DNA from: Trema orientale
Lineage: Eukaryota; Streptophyta; Magnoliopsida; Rosales; Cannabaceae
Assembly: GCA_002914845.1 (NCBI GenBank)
Contig: JXTC01000022.1
Location: 1-64,000, forward strand
DNA: 64,000 nucleotides
Reading direction: 5' to 3'
In this document: in pieces, positions 45,801-60,527 of the stretch
Position numbering within the stretch: the stretch's first letter is position 1
Layout: each line of letters opens with the position of its first letter
Notes under the pieces: generated by a model
Seen by the model: only the letters and a program-made list of their open reading frames with translations
Databases searched by the model: none
Told to the model about the DNA's origin: nothing
Translations under genes and position numbers: made by a program

Positions 45801-48800
45801 TTCCCCCTATAAATTCTACATCTACCATGAGGTGAAGAGTTACCTACTGAATCTTCTATCCTCTGTAAGCTAATTTCCTCTTACCTATATATGAGAGCCA
45901 CTTTTAGAGAGTTTTGGCAGCAAAATTATCTCTCTCCCTAGTTTACATCTACCAAATATTTTTCAAATAACCCCTCCGAATTATAGCAAAGTTCTCAAAA
46001 AATAAAAAAAAATAAAAAAAATTCAAATAGATAATCATTTAGTTATAGATCAAATTCCTTGTTAGTTTCTTTGTTAATTCTCTTAAACAGTAAATGTGCT
46101 AGAATCCTGATTATATGTTAAAAATGATTTGATTACATAATAATAAATTTTTATTGATGACTCTTGAACGTTCTTCATAAATCTTTAATATTAAGATTAG
46201 GGGTTTATGCTAGAAACCCTAATCCTGTTATGAATGCAATTATTGATGTGATTTTCTAAATTTTGTCCCATGAAAATTAAATGCATAATGAATACAACAA
46301 TGAATAAGCTAAATAAAGTTTATTTCAAAATCTATTCATGAATGAACTCCATTCCAGTTCATTTGGATGCTATTATTGAAGTACCATTTTACTATTAAAT
46401 CTAATGTCATTAATTCATTTTAATTAATACTTGCTTTGAGGGAACTACAAAAAGAATATGCTCTTAAAATTGTTATTAAAATTTTCATTTTATTTCATGC
46501 TTTAATTTGATTGGACCAGTCATGTATGAGAAAATAACATTGATAGGATTAACTTGGGCTAAATGACTTTTTTGCACATGAAAAAGTGCTAAATAATAAT
46601 TTTTCTTGGTCAAGACGTCATTGACACTCTTAAAAATGTCATTTCTAAAACAAAATGCACAAAAAATTCCTTTTAAGTTGGTCATACCCATGTCCTTTTC
46701 TCGTTGCATGTACTTTCTCAATTTGTTGAATTATTATAGAGTAATGGAATGTGATTTAAACTAAAACGACAGAATAATCGAAAATCAATTGAACAACACA
46801 ACAAGCAGAAGATATCTTTAAAAATAAAATTTAGAAATTTGTTTATAAAAGTAAAAATAGAAAATAGAAACTTATTTAAGTACAATCTATATGAATCATT
46901 TTAAGACAAATGCTAGTACTTGAAAGTTGCTCAGCTTAGAAAAATTTCCCAGTTGAATAAGAAGTCATTCGCACATGGGCTGCAGCATGCGAGTGGTTAT
47001 GTTCAGTAAGGCTATTAAGCACATGAGGCATGTGCGTGTAGAAGACCAAACACTTGGCCGAGCTGTTGTAGACGATTACAAGAGAAGCTGGTTGCTGAGG
47101 CATGTGTACAAGGTGTTGGCATCTTAAGGCTGATTGTCGAAGGCATGTGGCATCATCAGACAACTGGTGGTTGAGGGGAATCGCGTAGCATGTTTGCTGG
47201 CACACGCTGGTTAGTCCAGCACGGCCTTGGGCAGTTAGGGGTCTCACTCCCATGCTGCATAGTCATCAGATTATGTCTTGCATGTTGCCTTGTTTTGCAT
47301 TTCATCATATATATTTGTAAACAGTTCGAAGTATGTGTAGATATATGTCTTAGACTATGCTCTGTGTTTTGAGAATATGTTTGGGATTGAAGTTAATTTG
47401 GAATATTTGTGTCCTATACGGTTTTCTTTAAAATATATATATATATATATTACATATATCAATCCTTGTACAAAATTGCTCGAAAACTCAGACATTATCC
47501 TCTTCTCCTCTATTTCATATTCTCTTAGACATTCTCCTCTTTTTCATTTGAATCTCTGCATTAGAGTTTAATTTGTATAATTGTTATTCACAGAATAAGC
47601 AATTTCGTCTGCACATTCTCATACCTGGACAAGCCATCTTTGATCTAACTCTCTCTCATCTATTTTTCCTAGCCTACTGACCTCTAATTAAAGGGATATG
47701 TTAGATCTATGATTATCTAAATATATATCGTATTTGAGATCAGTCTGAAATCATCGGAGAGTTAATTTTGTGTTTAAGCTTTATGATATTAATAATTCAA
47801 ACTATGCTTTCATAAATTACTCTTCTGCAAATGAATCAACTTATTTTATTTTGTTCCACTTTCGAAACAAGACTCTTCATTAATGTTTTTATTTTATTTT
47901 ATATGTGGATTTTGTATCTGTTTGTGTTTTGAGAAATCATAATATTTTTAACGAAATCTTATTGTTTCTTCATCTAGATCCTTTTGCTTTCTTTGCATCA
48001 TTAATGTTTATTTGAGTCATTAATATTTTGTATTTCTCTCAAACCATTCTAATTTTGTTTTAAGATGGATATTACTATGGTTTTGAATTTTCATTATGAA
48101 TTTGAGAGATTTGTCGTTTCTTTTAATTAGAATTACTATTATTTTTTATTTATTACTCTTATCTTTGTCTAGATATACCTTGATTATGAACATGATTTTG
48201 GTTGTCATTCTATTACTTAACCTTGGTAATTGGGATGGCATACAAATGACATTTTTTGTATTGGTTGCCTAATTAATTGCAATTTTCCATTTTATTAATT
48301 AGTACATCTACTCCATCCTCTGTATATACTGTATGTTCACTTTGTTTAAATACTCGTGTGTTTTCGTTTTTTTTTTTTTCCTGGTTCGCTATATTTGAGA
48401 GTCCTTTCATGATTGAGGTTATTTAGTCCCTCTATGATGAGGCATTTTTATTCTTCCATGATGAGATTTTGACTTTTCTCTGGTGAGTGTTTTGTCTTAT
48501 TTGTTTAAAGTTAATTGGGAAAAAAAAAAAAAAAAGAAGAAGAAGAAGAAGCAGCTTAAAGGAGGGAGACTTGTAGATCTCTTCCTTCAGAAGACTGCTC
48601 TATACTAAATGTGTTTGCATCTACTAGAGCAATAAAGTTCACAGATGTTTGGTGCTCTTGCTCACAATTCAAGAAATGTGCTCATGGCAGTTTTGTTGTA
48701 AATTTTTAGCAAGGAGGCTTCGTTAGTTGGGATTCTCCTACAGATCAAGGATGTTAGCCTAAAATCTCCTGTTTTAGAAGTCAAATGCATTGACAACAGT

Positions 48801-50210
48801 ATATTGTTGTTGTGTGTATTTAGCTTTTTTTTCTTTTTCTCCTAATGTCGTGGTCAAATTATCACACTTGGTTTGACTAAGATCATTATAGGAGTGGAGA
48901 ATTAGTTTATATTTTGGAGGAATAATTTTTGTTTCTTCCACTGCAAATTGTTATTTTAAACAATACTTTTTATAATTACATCTTTGTTTAACCTAAGGAA
49001 AAAAAAACCTTGTAGTTTCACTATTTTTAAAATTTGACCTTCTCGTAAAAATAAAATCAGGAAAATCGATGAGAAATAACAATATTGCACTTAATGGACT
49101 GGTAGACTGAGCCTTATATTATATTCTTACTGTGTTTAGATACATTGATAATGGTTTAAAAATTATTATATCATTTATTAGGTCATTTAGAAAAATCTAA
49201 ATATTGTTTGGAAAATAGCGTATACAATTTAACTTTAATATATTTGAATTTCTCATTTAAAAAAGATAATTTTGTAATTCTTTTTGTCAATATCCCAGTC
49301 TAGCTTGCTGTGAGAGGGTCATATGGGGAGCTATGTTTATACCACTCACTTTTATTTAGGCACCCTATAATTTTCAACTAAGAAGAATAAATCATAAATG
49401 ATTTGACTATTATACCCCTCTCATTTTCTTTTTTTTAGTGGTTTACTCTATCTTCCTTTAGCACCTCTCTCTCTCTCTCTCTCAAGTTTTTTTTCTTTCC
49501 CGTAACCTAGTTCCTTATCATTTGTTTTTTTATCCTTTCCTTTTTATAATCAATATCATTTAGTTCAATTTGGCATTCGTATTCTTGTTTTTTTTTTCAT
49601 TTATTGAAGGAATTAATGAGATAAGATTAAACAAAAATAAATACAAGAAATCCTAACTTAAAAAATACATATACTTTTTTTAGAAAAATATATATTGAAA
49701 TCCGTCGAATCTTTACTACAGTCCAAAACTTTAGTTTGCATTCTACTACAAATGATTACAATATAAAAAAAATAAAAAATAAAAAGGCGCGACTAATTTT
49801 TTAGCGGGAGTAGGGAGGAAGCTACTTTTGATGTTTTCTTCTTAGTTAGAATAAGGAAGAAATTAGCGGAAGAAAATATAAAAAAATGCAAATATATTAA
49901 AATCTTGTCTAAATCATTGAGAAACACGAAAAAAATATTTATTTTGAATTTCTTGTTACTTGAAGGAGGATATGAGAGGTCTATAGAAAATGCAAATTAA
50001 GAGTTAAGATCTCATTCTCCAAAGATCTTACATAGTTATCTTGTTTGGTCTTTTTATTAATAAAACTGTTATCTTTATTCCATGTATATCAACATTAGAT
50101 TTGAGATCACATTTTAGAAATAATCCAATTACAAGGTTTTTTTAAAAATAAAAATCGAATTTAGAATTTTTAGATAAAATTAGACATTTTCCCATATTTC
50201 TTGTATGAAT
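45801..50210. other. Intergenic DNA
   Basis: This AT-rich stretch has no recognised gene. The interval 46940-47300 is more GC-rich with GCATGTG motifs and may be old LTR sequence. Poly(T), CT and TA simple tracts occur near 47430, 48370, 49465 and 49590. Confidence 0.4.
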
Positions 50211-50330
50211 GATGCTAGGGGTACCAATTATTATTTTTTATACTAATACATGTATCACATGCCACATGCTACATGTGTTGGTATTAAAAATTTAGTACAA
50301 TAATTGGGACCTCAAGTGTCACACCCCAAG
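50211..50330. mobile_element. MITE-like inverted repeat
   Basis: The left GGTACCAATTATT..ACTAATACATGT pairs with the reverse complement of the right end, GGTCCCAATTATT..ATACCAACACATGT, giving arms of about 45 bp with a small core. No coding capacity. Confidence 0.6.
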
Positions 50331-52684
50331 ACCAAGGACATAGCAACCGCCACATGCCCATAAAGATAAACCTCATAGACATGAAAGTCTTCGAATCCAA
50401 TCGATTTTAAAATCCAAATAGATCTATTAACACCCAAAATATCTCATCATAACAAAACACCAAACAATCTAAACCATCAACAATAATTTGCTAAATACGT
50501 AATAACAAAAGAAACTAAAACCATAATAATAATCTAGTATACTTCAAATAACCAACAATACCTCAAAATGAAAACTAAACAATACAATAGCTCTAAATAG
50601 TAAATCTGAGTCCTCAAACGATTTTCCTCCTTCAAATATGAGTTCCACTTATTGATTATTCTCCGAATCCGAAAAAGATTAAAAAATAAAAAGGTGAGCT
50701 CGATAGCCCAATAAGTAACCAATAACCTCTACTAGTTGGATTAAGTATATGCAATTTGAAATGTTTAGTACGTATTTTACAAAATAACTCTAACTTCAAA
50801 ATCAATTCTTTTAAAAATAAGGAAATGAAACTAACTAAAAACCAATTTAACAAAATAGAGAGTTTGAAAATTCATTATATCAAGCTTGTTCAATAATCAA
50901 TATCACTTTCAAATTCTACTCTGCAGTTTTGGTGACTATGGCCGCACTTAATCCTTGTGACTAGGTCCGAATCTGCCACAAATAACCCCTATAGCTGGAT
51001 CCGAATCTACTACAGATAACTCATGTAGCCGGGTATGAATCTACTACATTTAACCCTGCAGTTAGGTCAATACTGTCCACATATAACCCCCATAGATTAG
51101 AGTCCATATGCATAATAACTGAAGAGCGTTTCAACACATTCAATTATAAAATAATTAACCAATACTTTTCATATTTATCAATAAGGTAACAAGTTCCAAA
51201 TCATTTAACAATAGTAACAAATATAAGCTTGATCTATATTTTATTCAAAAGATAGTTATCTCTTGTCAAAATAATTTTTATTTATTAACAAATCGCTTGA
51301 GAATAAGTTTAGATTTACAAACATAATTTTCTTTTAAGAGAAAACAAAAGACATTAATAGTAAAACAAAGTCACTAGCAAAGATGAAAGGTTACTTATCT
51401 GTTCGCTAGTCTAACTAATCCAACAAGCTACCACAAGAACCTATAATTATAACAAGAATCATATATGAATATTAAATACTGAATAGGTACCTTAAATCAT
51501 ACCTAACACAATGTCTAACCTGCTGTCCATACATACTCGACACATTCACTATATTATCTTATATAACCTCGATATCAAAAATTCATAACAATTCCAAATT
51601 AATTCTACAGATTGTGAAATGTAGAGGACAATTTTTACAAATGATAGTGGTCCTAAAAGTGCCAAGAACATAGCTATAGAGTCCATAGGTGGGCCCTACG
51701 AAGCCAAGTAAGCTGCTGCCACGTTATACTCTAAATGCTGAAAGTTACAAAATTTTTCCAGATTCGTAACGCTCACTTCAAAAGGATATCTCTCTGATTT
51801 TAAGTCCATTTTTGACAAATTATATACCTTTAGAAAGCTTATTGAATAAGCTTTCCAAACATACCAAATATGATTCTATTAGACCAACCAAAATATCAGA
51901 AAAACCAATCGCAATCTCTACTGCGTTTTACCATTTTAGACTAAAACTCAAAAATTTATAATTTTTAATATAGACATCCAAAATACGTAATTTTGGTCTT
52001 ATTTTAAACTTTACAGCAAGAGTAATAAATCAAAATATAAATTGACCCTAGAATCATGACTGAAACAAAAAGATACTTAAAGAATTCGAAATCCTAGATG
52101 ATAAATTAACCCCAAAATTCCCAAATAATAGACTGACAATTGATGGGGAGGAATTCTTTACCTTAGAGAATTGAAAATCAACTTTTTTATAATCCTTCCT
52201 CTTCTCCCAAGCCTCGCAGCCGTTTTCTGACTAATTGATTCATCCACCTCTCTATTCTCACCGTTGTGTTATTTATAAAATAATTTACACTTTCCTTTGT
52301 CCTTGTAGGAATACATATCATCTCCTACTAATCCTTTTAGGAATATAATTCACTAGTTGTGTCAAATACACAATTAAAAACATATTATGGTAAAACTTCA
52401 TGTCATCTTAGCAAAATCTAATAAAGCAGAGATTAAAATACAGAATTACGTACCCAACCTATTAATCGAATTAATTGCCATGTCACAGCACATAAATAAA
52501 CAGAAAATGTAAAACATATCATAAATTTATTTGAATTACAGATGCCTCGTTAAACACCACAAAAGTGAAGTGACTTTCAAACTATGGAAAGTCTAGACAC
52601 AATTCAGAGAGGACAAATCACAAACGATTATATTCTAGTAATAATAAGAGAAGCAGGTCCAAGAAAAAAAACACATGCATATAA
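50331..52684. other. Intergenic DNA downstream of the sulfotransferase gene
   Basis: It opens with TGTCACACCCCAAGACC, which resembles a plant LTR start. It contains a degenerate 34-bp minisatellite at 50950-51110 (about 4.5 units; AACCCCTATAGCTGGATCCG type). It may be an old LTR; no partner is seen. Confidence 0.4.
50950..51110. repeat. 34-bp minisatellite
   Basis: Units begin at about 50950, 50984, 51018, 51052 and 51085 and share AAC..TAG..GGTCCGAATCTACTACA. They are diverged from one another. Confidence 0.75.
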
Positions 52685-53716
52685 TTATGAGGTAACATTT
52701 CGAGATAGAGATGTGGTTAGCTGGATCTTTGATTTGAATGCTAAACCAGAACCACTAAGCTTTTCTTCAATCACCTTATTAATGCGTTCTACCATGGACG
52801 AACTGAGATGGTTAACCCAATCACCAACTTCTCCTTTTCGAAAGTAACTTTTGTTGTCAAAGTTTGGCATGAACTTGCCACTTTTGTTCACTTCTAAATC
52901 CCTCAAAGTCCCCAAACTACAAAGCTCAGATATTTCACCAACAACCCCTTTGCTCTCTTCCTCCTCCGAAAAAGGAAACCTTATGAACTCAGCAATCCTT
53001 TTCACATGAGCGGCAGTATCTTCCTTCATCTCCTCGTACTTCAAAAACAACACCTTTTCCGGCTTCACCAAGCTCTCCTTCCAATACCCCAACATATGAT
53101 CCCAAAATGGCCCAAAACCCTGCTCGCCTTTGCAAAACTTTTCAACGTAGTCCTCCATCGTCCACAGCGAGCAGCGCTCGGGATGATCCCGAGTCGCGAA
53201 ATGCCAAAAGGAAACGATCACGTCTATAGGGTTCCGACAAATGTAGACGATTCGACATTCCGAACACTTGATGGATTCGGGCAGCGATGCATAGGGAATG
53301 TGAGTTGAAAACAGGCGAGGCGGAGTAGCCACGGTGAGATTGGGGGCCTTGGCATCGGCATAGAGAGTGAACTCGAGGAAGGGTAGGAGTTGATGTGGGT
53401 TGGAAGTGAGCAAGGGAGTGTTAGAAGGGGTGTAGCGAGCGCGGTTGACGATGGAGAAGAGGAGAGCTTTAAGCCATGTAGTGCCTGACTTTGGGGTGGA
53501 GGCTAGAATGATGTCTTGGTTGTGAGGTTGGAAGTGCTTCTGGAAGACCATGATGTTGGGAAGTACTCTAGAAGGACACCAAAAACCTTGGTAGAGGGAA
53601 AGAGCTGAAGAACCTAACCATCCTTTGGTTTTGGGAAGTTGAAGTTGAAGTTGATCATCATCATGTTGATGATCACACTCATGCTCATTCGATGTGGGAT
53701 TCATATTCAACATCAT
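52685..53716 (-). CDS. Cytosolic sulfotransferase (SOT family), intronless
   Basis: It transfers sulfonate from PAPS to a hydroxyl of a small acceptor in the cytosol. Acceptors for plant SOTs include flavonols, brassinosteroids and desulfoglucosinolates; this one cannot be assigned. From the chosen start the protein is 343 residues, normal for the family. Visible motifs are the PAPS-binding loop TPKSGTTWLKAL (about 74-85), catalytic-type histidine in FSTHIPYASLP (139), the 3'-phosphate site YICRNPIDVIVSFWHF (about 158-173), LFLKYEEMKED and the C-terminal RKGEVGDWVNHLS (about 293-305). After the usual GSGL.FK end there are about 15 extra residues. In-frame codons reach back to 53797, but a TATA box at 53780-53790 overlaps that extension. 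The ATG pair at 53716/53713 has A at -3, whereas 53743 has a poorer context. No lesions seen. Confidence 0.93.
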   Translation of the reverse strand: MMLNMNPTSNEHECDHQHDDDQLQLQLPKTKGWLGSSALSLYQGFWCPSRVLPNIMVFQKHFQPHNQDIILASTPKSGTTWLKALLFSIVNRARYTPSNTPLLTSNPHQLLPFLEFTLYADAKAPNLTVATPPRLFSTHIPYASLPESIKCSECRIVYICRNPIDVIVSFWHFATRDHPERCSLWTMEDYVEKFCKGEQGFGPFWDHMLGYWKESLVKPEKVLFLKYEEMKEDTAAHVKRIAEFIRFPFSEEEESKGVVGEISELCSLGTLRDLEVNKSGKFMPNFDNKSYFRKGEVGDWVNHLSSSMVERINKVIEEKLSGSGLAFKSKIQLTTSLSRNVTS

Positions 53717-53779
53717 GTTGTTTGTGTTTGGGAGAGCTAACATGTACTTGTGATGCACCATTTCCGGTCTTGAATACCG

Positions 53780-53790
53780 GTATATATATA
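53780..53790 (-). promoter_or_regulatory. TATA box of the sulfotransferase gene
   Basis: The minus strand reads CTATATATATACCGG about 65 bp upstream of the preferred ATG, which suits a start of transcription near 53750. It argues against starts upstream of about 53745. Confidence 0.6.
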
Positions 53791-53799
53791 GTTCCAAAC

Positions 53800-55180
53800 A
53801 AAGGACTATTGACGGTTCGATCGAATCCTTCTCTCCATTTTCTTGGGAAATTGATTGGTTTCTTTATTTTATTCATTTTGCCTTTGGGCATCATAGAGGG
53901 AGTGACTTGGCTATTCCACTTAGCTAAGTCATTAGGAAAAAATAAAAACAAGATTAGATATAGAAAGGAAAGAAATACTTTTCCAATATCACCCGACCCA
54001 TCCTACCTAATAAGTAGCGTGAAATCAAATTGATTCCTACTTCAAGTATTACGTCTCCCGTCTTAATTAAGAAGAAGAGGTTCCAAATCACGATTAATTC
54101 CCTTTTCGATTTCCATGTACAACTAAAAGGAGTTCTAAAATGCAATGATGACCATTACATGTGGGAAAAGTACTTCGACATGCATGCACACAATATTAAC
54201 TTTCACAGATATCCAATATCAATTATTACATGACCACGTGCTCTTACCTTTTAATTTATATTTCCTATTTCTCCATTCAGAATATACATACATATGGGAA
54301 AGTATACAGCTATTGAATGAACATAGTGCTCGATCTAATAATGATCTTTGCAGAGACCTATCTATTTCTTATATAAAATGGAGCATGACAATTGGGCTGG
54401 AATAGTACAATACTATCAAACAACTTGACTAACTCACTATAAGCAACTAATTAACCAGATCACAACCTTGTATACACGATTCAGGTTAATACGTCGTTAG
54501 GCTTACCACCCCACTCAAGTTGAACGGCCTTGAAAGGACCGTAAACTTGCTTCTCAGAAAGAGGAATCAAGTACAGACCATGACAAGTGAGACGACATTT
54601 ACTGATTTTGAATCAATAATTCCCAACTTGAATCTGTCAACCACACATTCATCATTCATTGTGAATAATAGTGTAAGTAAGTGACTTACTGCTTTACTCA
54701 TATACACGAACAAGGTTTTTACAAACACAGATAAGAAACACAATAATATTGTTTGTCACGACCTAAGTGGCGGGCAGAATGTGAATTTCACAAGCTTGAC
54801 ATTCAGAAAACAAGTTAATAGGATGTTCGGACTCTGTCATCCCTATGTCGTATCCAATTAGGATATTGCTTGGACTTTATTATATGGTTGTCTACCTTGA
54901 TGGCTTGCAGACACAAGTGTTTCATTAGGTCTGTTTATGGGCATTCCAATTTAGAGGGTGAAATTGGAATTTCAAGCGAGAAATATAAGAACAATGGACT
55001 GGCGCAGTTTAGTCAAGGTCGCTCCAAGATTGACCAACCTTGCAGACCTATGTGATTCGCAAACGATAGTGAGTGGATTCGTTTTGGTCATACAACAAAT
55101 AAGAAAAATAATTGTGATACAGTGGACTCTAACACAACCATGTCATTGTAATAAAGCCTGAAACTAAGCTTTGGGACCAA
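53800..55180. other. Intergenic DNA upstream of the sulfotransferase gene
   Basis: No gene is recognised; the short frames have no domain. It is probably promoter and spacer. Confidence 0.4.
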
Positions 55181-55743
55181 GAAATGTCTACCCAAGCCTA
55201 CCTAAATCTGTCCAGACTTGTACTTGGGCATTACGTAAATGACGTTATAAAAAGGGCAGTGATGACAGCAGCAGGGCGTCACAAGTTCGCGCCGTGGCGC
55301 CACGGAAACGGGGCTACGGAGCCACAATTCGGCACCATGGTGCCATGGAATTGGCGCTGTAGTGCCACAAAATGGCGTCGCGGCGCCAAGTAAATGGGGC
55401 CGCAGCCCCATGGATTGAGGGCCGCAGCCTCACTCCTTTAGCGCTGTGGTACCAAATTTTTGGGGCTGCAGCCCCAGCTCTTTCGAGATTCGGCACCGGC
55501 TTGTCTCACTTCTGATTTTACCTTAAAAGTTCTGTCACCGGTCTTCTTTCGTTGCAATGCAAGTTTGTCATCTAAACATTTTGATTTTCTTCCAAATTAA
55601 CTCCGAAAAAATAATATTCTTTGCTTAATGATCTCTCGCCTGAAATATGCATCAAAAATAACAAAACAAGTAAAAATAGCTCAAAGACGAGCAATTCTTA
55701 AGCCCGAGAGAATAGTAAAGATAAGTGTAAAATACACTTATCA
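55180..55743. repeat. Possible solo LTR containing a palindromic array
   Basis: A TATAAAAAGGG promoter-like element at 55246 precedes a GC-rich array. The block ends with the inverted motif GATAAGTGTA..TACACTTATC, then CA (55743), as in many Gypsy LTRs. No target duplication was found and the left end is uncertain. Confidence 0.4.
55287..55478. repeat. Nine-unit palindromic array, about 21.6-bp period
   Basis: Units start near 55289, 55310, 55331, 55353, 55374, 55397, 55418, 55440 and 55462. Each centres on a short palindrome such as GGCACCATGGTGCC or GGGGCTGCAGCCCC, separated by A/T-rich links. The sequences of the units differ while the palindromic form is kept. Confidence 0.85.
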
Positions 55744-58119
55744 CGTACTTTCATATATCTCATCTACCAGCTAGTTGAAAGTTATGTACAATTCGACCAT
55801 AATGCATCTTAATCGTTTCTCTTTCCATTCTAATTGCAAGAATATTTGTTCTTTTGCCAAACACCATCATATAATATGATTATGAGTGTTGATGACATAT
55901 CTGAATAACAAACAAAGTACAAAAGAAATGAAGACATATATATTAGCAAACATAAAATACTATATTTAGTTAGAATTCACATGTATTAGTAGCTAGACCT
56001 ATGTTTCTAATTGCTAGACATGTGTCTTTAGTTGCTAGACATATATTTCTAGCGGATAGATATATATTTCAAGTGGCTAGACATATTCTTTTAGTTTTTC
56101 TAGACAACAGTGTCTATTGTCTAGACAAAAGTGTTGACCTCTCTAGACACAATGTCAAGTCACTCAATTCCACTATCGAGAATGATAGACAATGTGTCTA
56201 ACATAGTCGAGAAGTGTCTAGTGCCTGGACGACAATCATTGGTCTCTGGCTCGACAGCTATGTCTAGAACTGTCTATGTAGTGTCGAGAGCCTAGATATG
56301 CAATTGTTAAGACAACACTTGACAATACTGTCAAATGTAGTTGATAATGTACGATTTATCGAGTTTTAGACAGGCTATCTAGAAACTAGACAAACTTATC
56401 TATCCCGATCTGGGTTTCTTCTTTGTAGCGAATCTCGCTATTTTACAACCCATTTTCTGGTTATAGTTTTTTAAACTCAAAAAATGACCAAAAACTTTTT
56501 ATTTCCCACTAGAGTTTTAAGTTCTACTGAAAAATAACTTCTAATCTACTAATCAAACTTATATTGACAAATAAAGATTTTTTAGAAATTTAGAAATATA
56601 ATTTCTACTTACTTCATTAGAAACTTGAACCTTGAAATGGAAAAATAGTCAATGAGAAAAGTGTAATAACGAGGAAGACCACGTTCTTGACCGCTAATTG
56701 ACGAAAAAATCACTATTTTCCATTGATGTCTCCATGTTTTCGACTGAAATGGGGTGATAATAGTGAAGAAGAAAAGGTAAAAGGATAAGAAGAGGACGAG
56801 AAAGGAGGAAAAAAAATATCCTTCCCAATAACCTAGTACTATCTGCTAACATACTATTAAGGGTATATTAGTCTTCACAATTAATATTTCACTTAAAAGG
56901 TATAACCACACAAAAATTATGAAAATGGGTGTACTTCCTTAAAATCACTTTCTGCAAAGTGTATTTTGCAAAGGAGCCCAATAAGAAATAATTACCTATT
57001 ATTGTGTAGTCACCGAATCTCAATATTATATTATATTTTATTATATAGTTTCCTATTCAAAAAATTGGAAAACCTGAAGTGGCCTTTATCGATATGAAAG
57101 GGGCTTAGTCTTTATAATTTCTACACACAACATTACACTTAGAATGATTCACAGAAAATCATAGCTAGAGCTCTCACCTTGAGACTCTAAGCTCTCCTAT
57201 AATTTCTCTTGTAATCTTTCTTATATAGTGGAAAAACCACCGTGGATGTAGGCTCATCTTTGTTTGGTCTGAACCACACTAATTTCTTATCTTCTTTACT
57301 TTTTACTGCAATTTTACTATTATTCGTAGTTGAATTTCAACTATAGGATATCCACGAGATAATTCTTTCATATCAAGTTAGATGATCATTACAAAAACGC
57401 GTCAATACTTTGGAAGTTTTAAATCCATCACATTTAGATTATATACATCCAAAATCATAATAGGTACATTTAATAAGTAATTTGTCCTTTTTAGTAATTC
57501 TAATTATGAGTAAACTTGTGATTAAATTAAAATTTAAATTATGAATGTAAATAGTCCAAATAATAATGACTTTAGCGCTTCCCTAATATTTATGCTTGCA
57601 ACATTATTTTTTTACTTGTGAAATGACAGACGCATTAAAATGTTACTTGAGAAAATTTTTAAATTCCATTTTACTTTTAGAAACAAAAGGCAAAGAACTG
57701 TTGTCAAAGTGCATGATTACTTGGCTTGTTATCCACAACCTTCAAAAAAAAAAAAGAATAAATGAAAAAGTAAAAAATAAATAAATAGAGAAAAGGGAGA
57801 AAAAAAAGAGGGGGAAGGGGGGGGATTTTTGGGGGTTGGATACTTAAAAACTATCTAATTAGTACACATTGATCAGTAAGAGGCATAATTCAAATAAAAC
57901 TTAACAATGCATGAAGCAGAAGAGGTAGAAAGATAAACGGACCCAAGTCAAGAGGGTTGACGAAGAAGAACAAGCTTTTATTCATCTCTTTCATTCAAAT
58001 TTCTTAAGAGTCAAAGACAGATACAAATCAACCAAAACTAAATACAATATACTACAAATTTGACCAACTAAATCTGATTTACAAAATCTCACAAAGTAAC
58101 TATCTATGTTGACTGTTTG
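55744..58119. other. Intergenic DNA
   Basis: It contains the CTAGACA array at 55990-56400 and otherwise AT-rich DNA, with a G-rich run at about 57810-57838. No gene is seen. Confidence 0.45.
55990..56094. repeat. 21-bp tandem repeat with CTAGACA motif
   Basis: Five units start at 55990, 56011, 56032, 56053 and 56074 (consensus TTGCTAGACATATATTTCTAG). Scattered CTAGACA / TGTCTAG copies continue on both strands to about 56400. The plus-strand frame across it repeats LxARHxx, a consequence of the period being a multiple of three. Confidence 0.85.
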
Positions 58120-60475
<2,356 letters not shown>

Positions 60476-60479
<4 letters not shown>

Positions 60480-60505
60480 TGTAGTAGATGACACCCAACC
60501 TTCAT
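60476..60505 (-). promoter_or_regulatory. Short uORF overlapping the PHL6-like start codon
   Basis: An ATG at 60505-60503 opens a nine-codon frame whose stop TGA (60478-60476) overlaps the main ATG as ATGA. It lies in the second leader exon, so it is present in the predicted spliced mRNA. Confidence 0.75.
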
Positions 60506-60527
60506 CCACGAATCAAATAATGAACAA

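Noticed and set aside
46936-47253. 105-codon minus frame in a GC-richer stretch
   Set aside because: No domain, no splice or start context; more likely old LTR sequence.
53717-53797. Longer N-terminus for the sulfotransferase (370 residues)
   Set aside because: The first codon is TTG, and the extension runs over the TATA box; family length fits the start at 53716.
55184-55496. Open frames over the palindromic array on both strands
   Set aside because: Frames open by repeat periodicity; the Trp/His/Gly-rich text has no family resemblance.
55990-56094. CRISPR-like array
   Set aside because: Units are contiguous without unique spacers and the genome is a plant nucleus.
56001-56201. Frame with LxARHxx repeats as a small repeat protein
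   Set aside because: The repeat is a multiple of three (21 bp), so any stop-free unit gives a repeat protein; there is no promoter or further coding support.
60480-60509. GTG-started extension of the PHL6-like protein
   Set aside because: GTG is not a normal plant start and a proper ATG follows at 60479.
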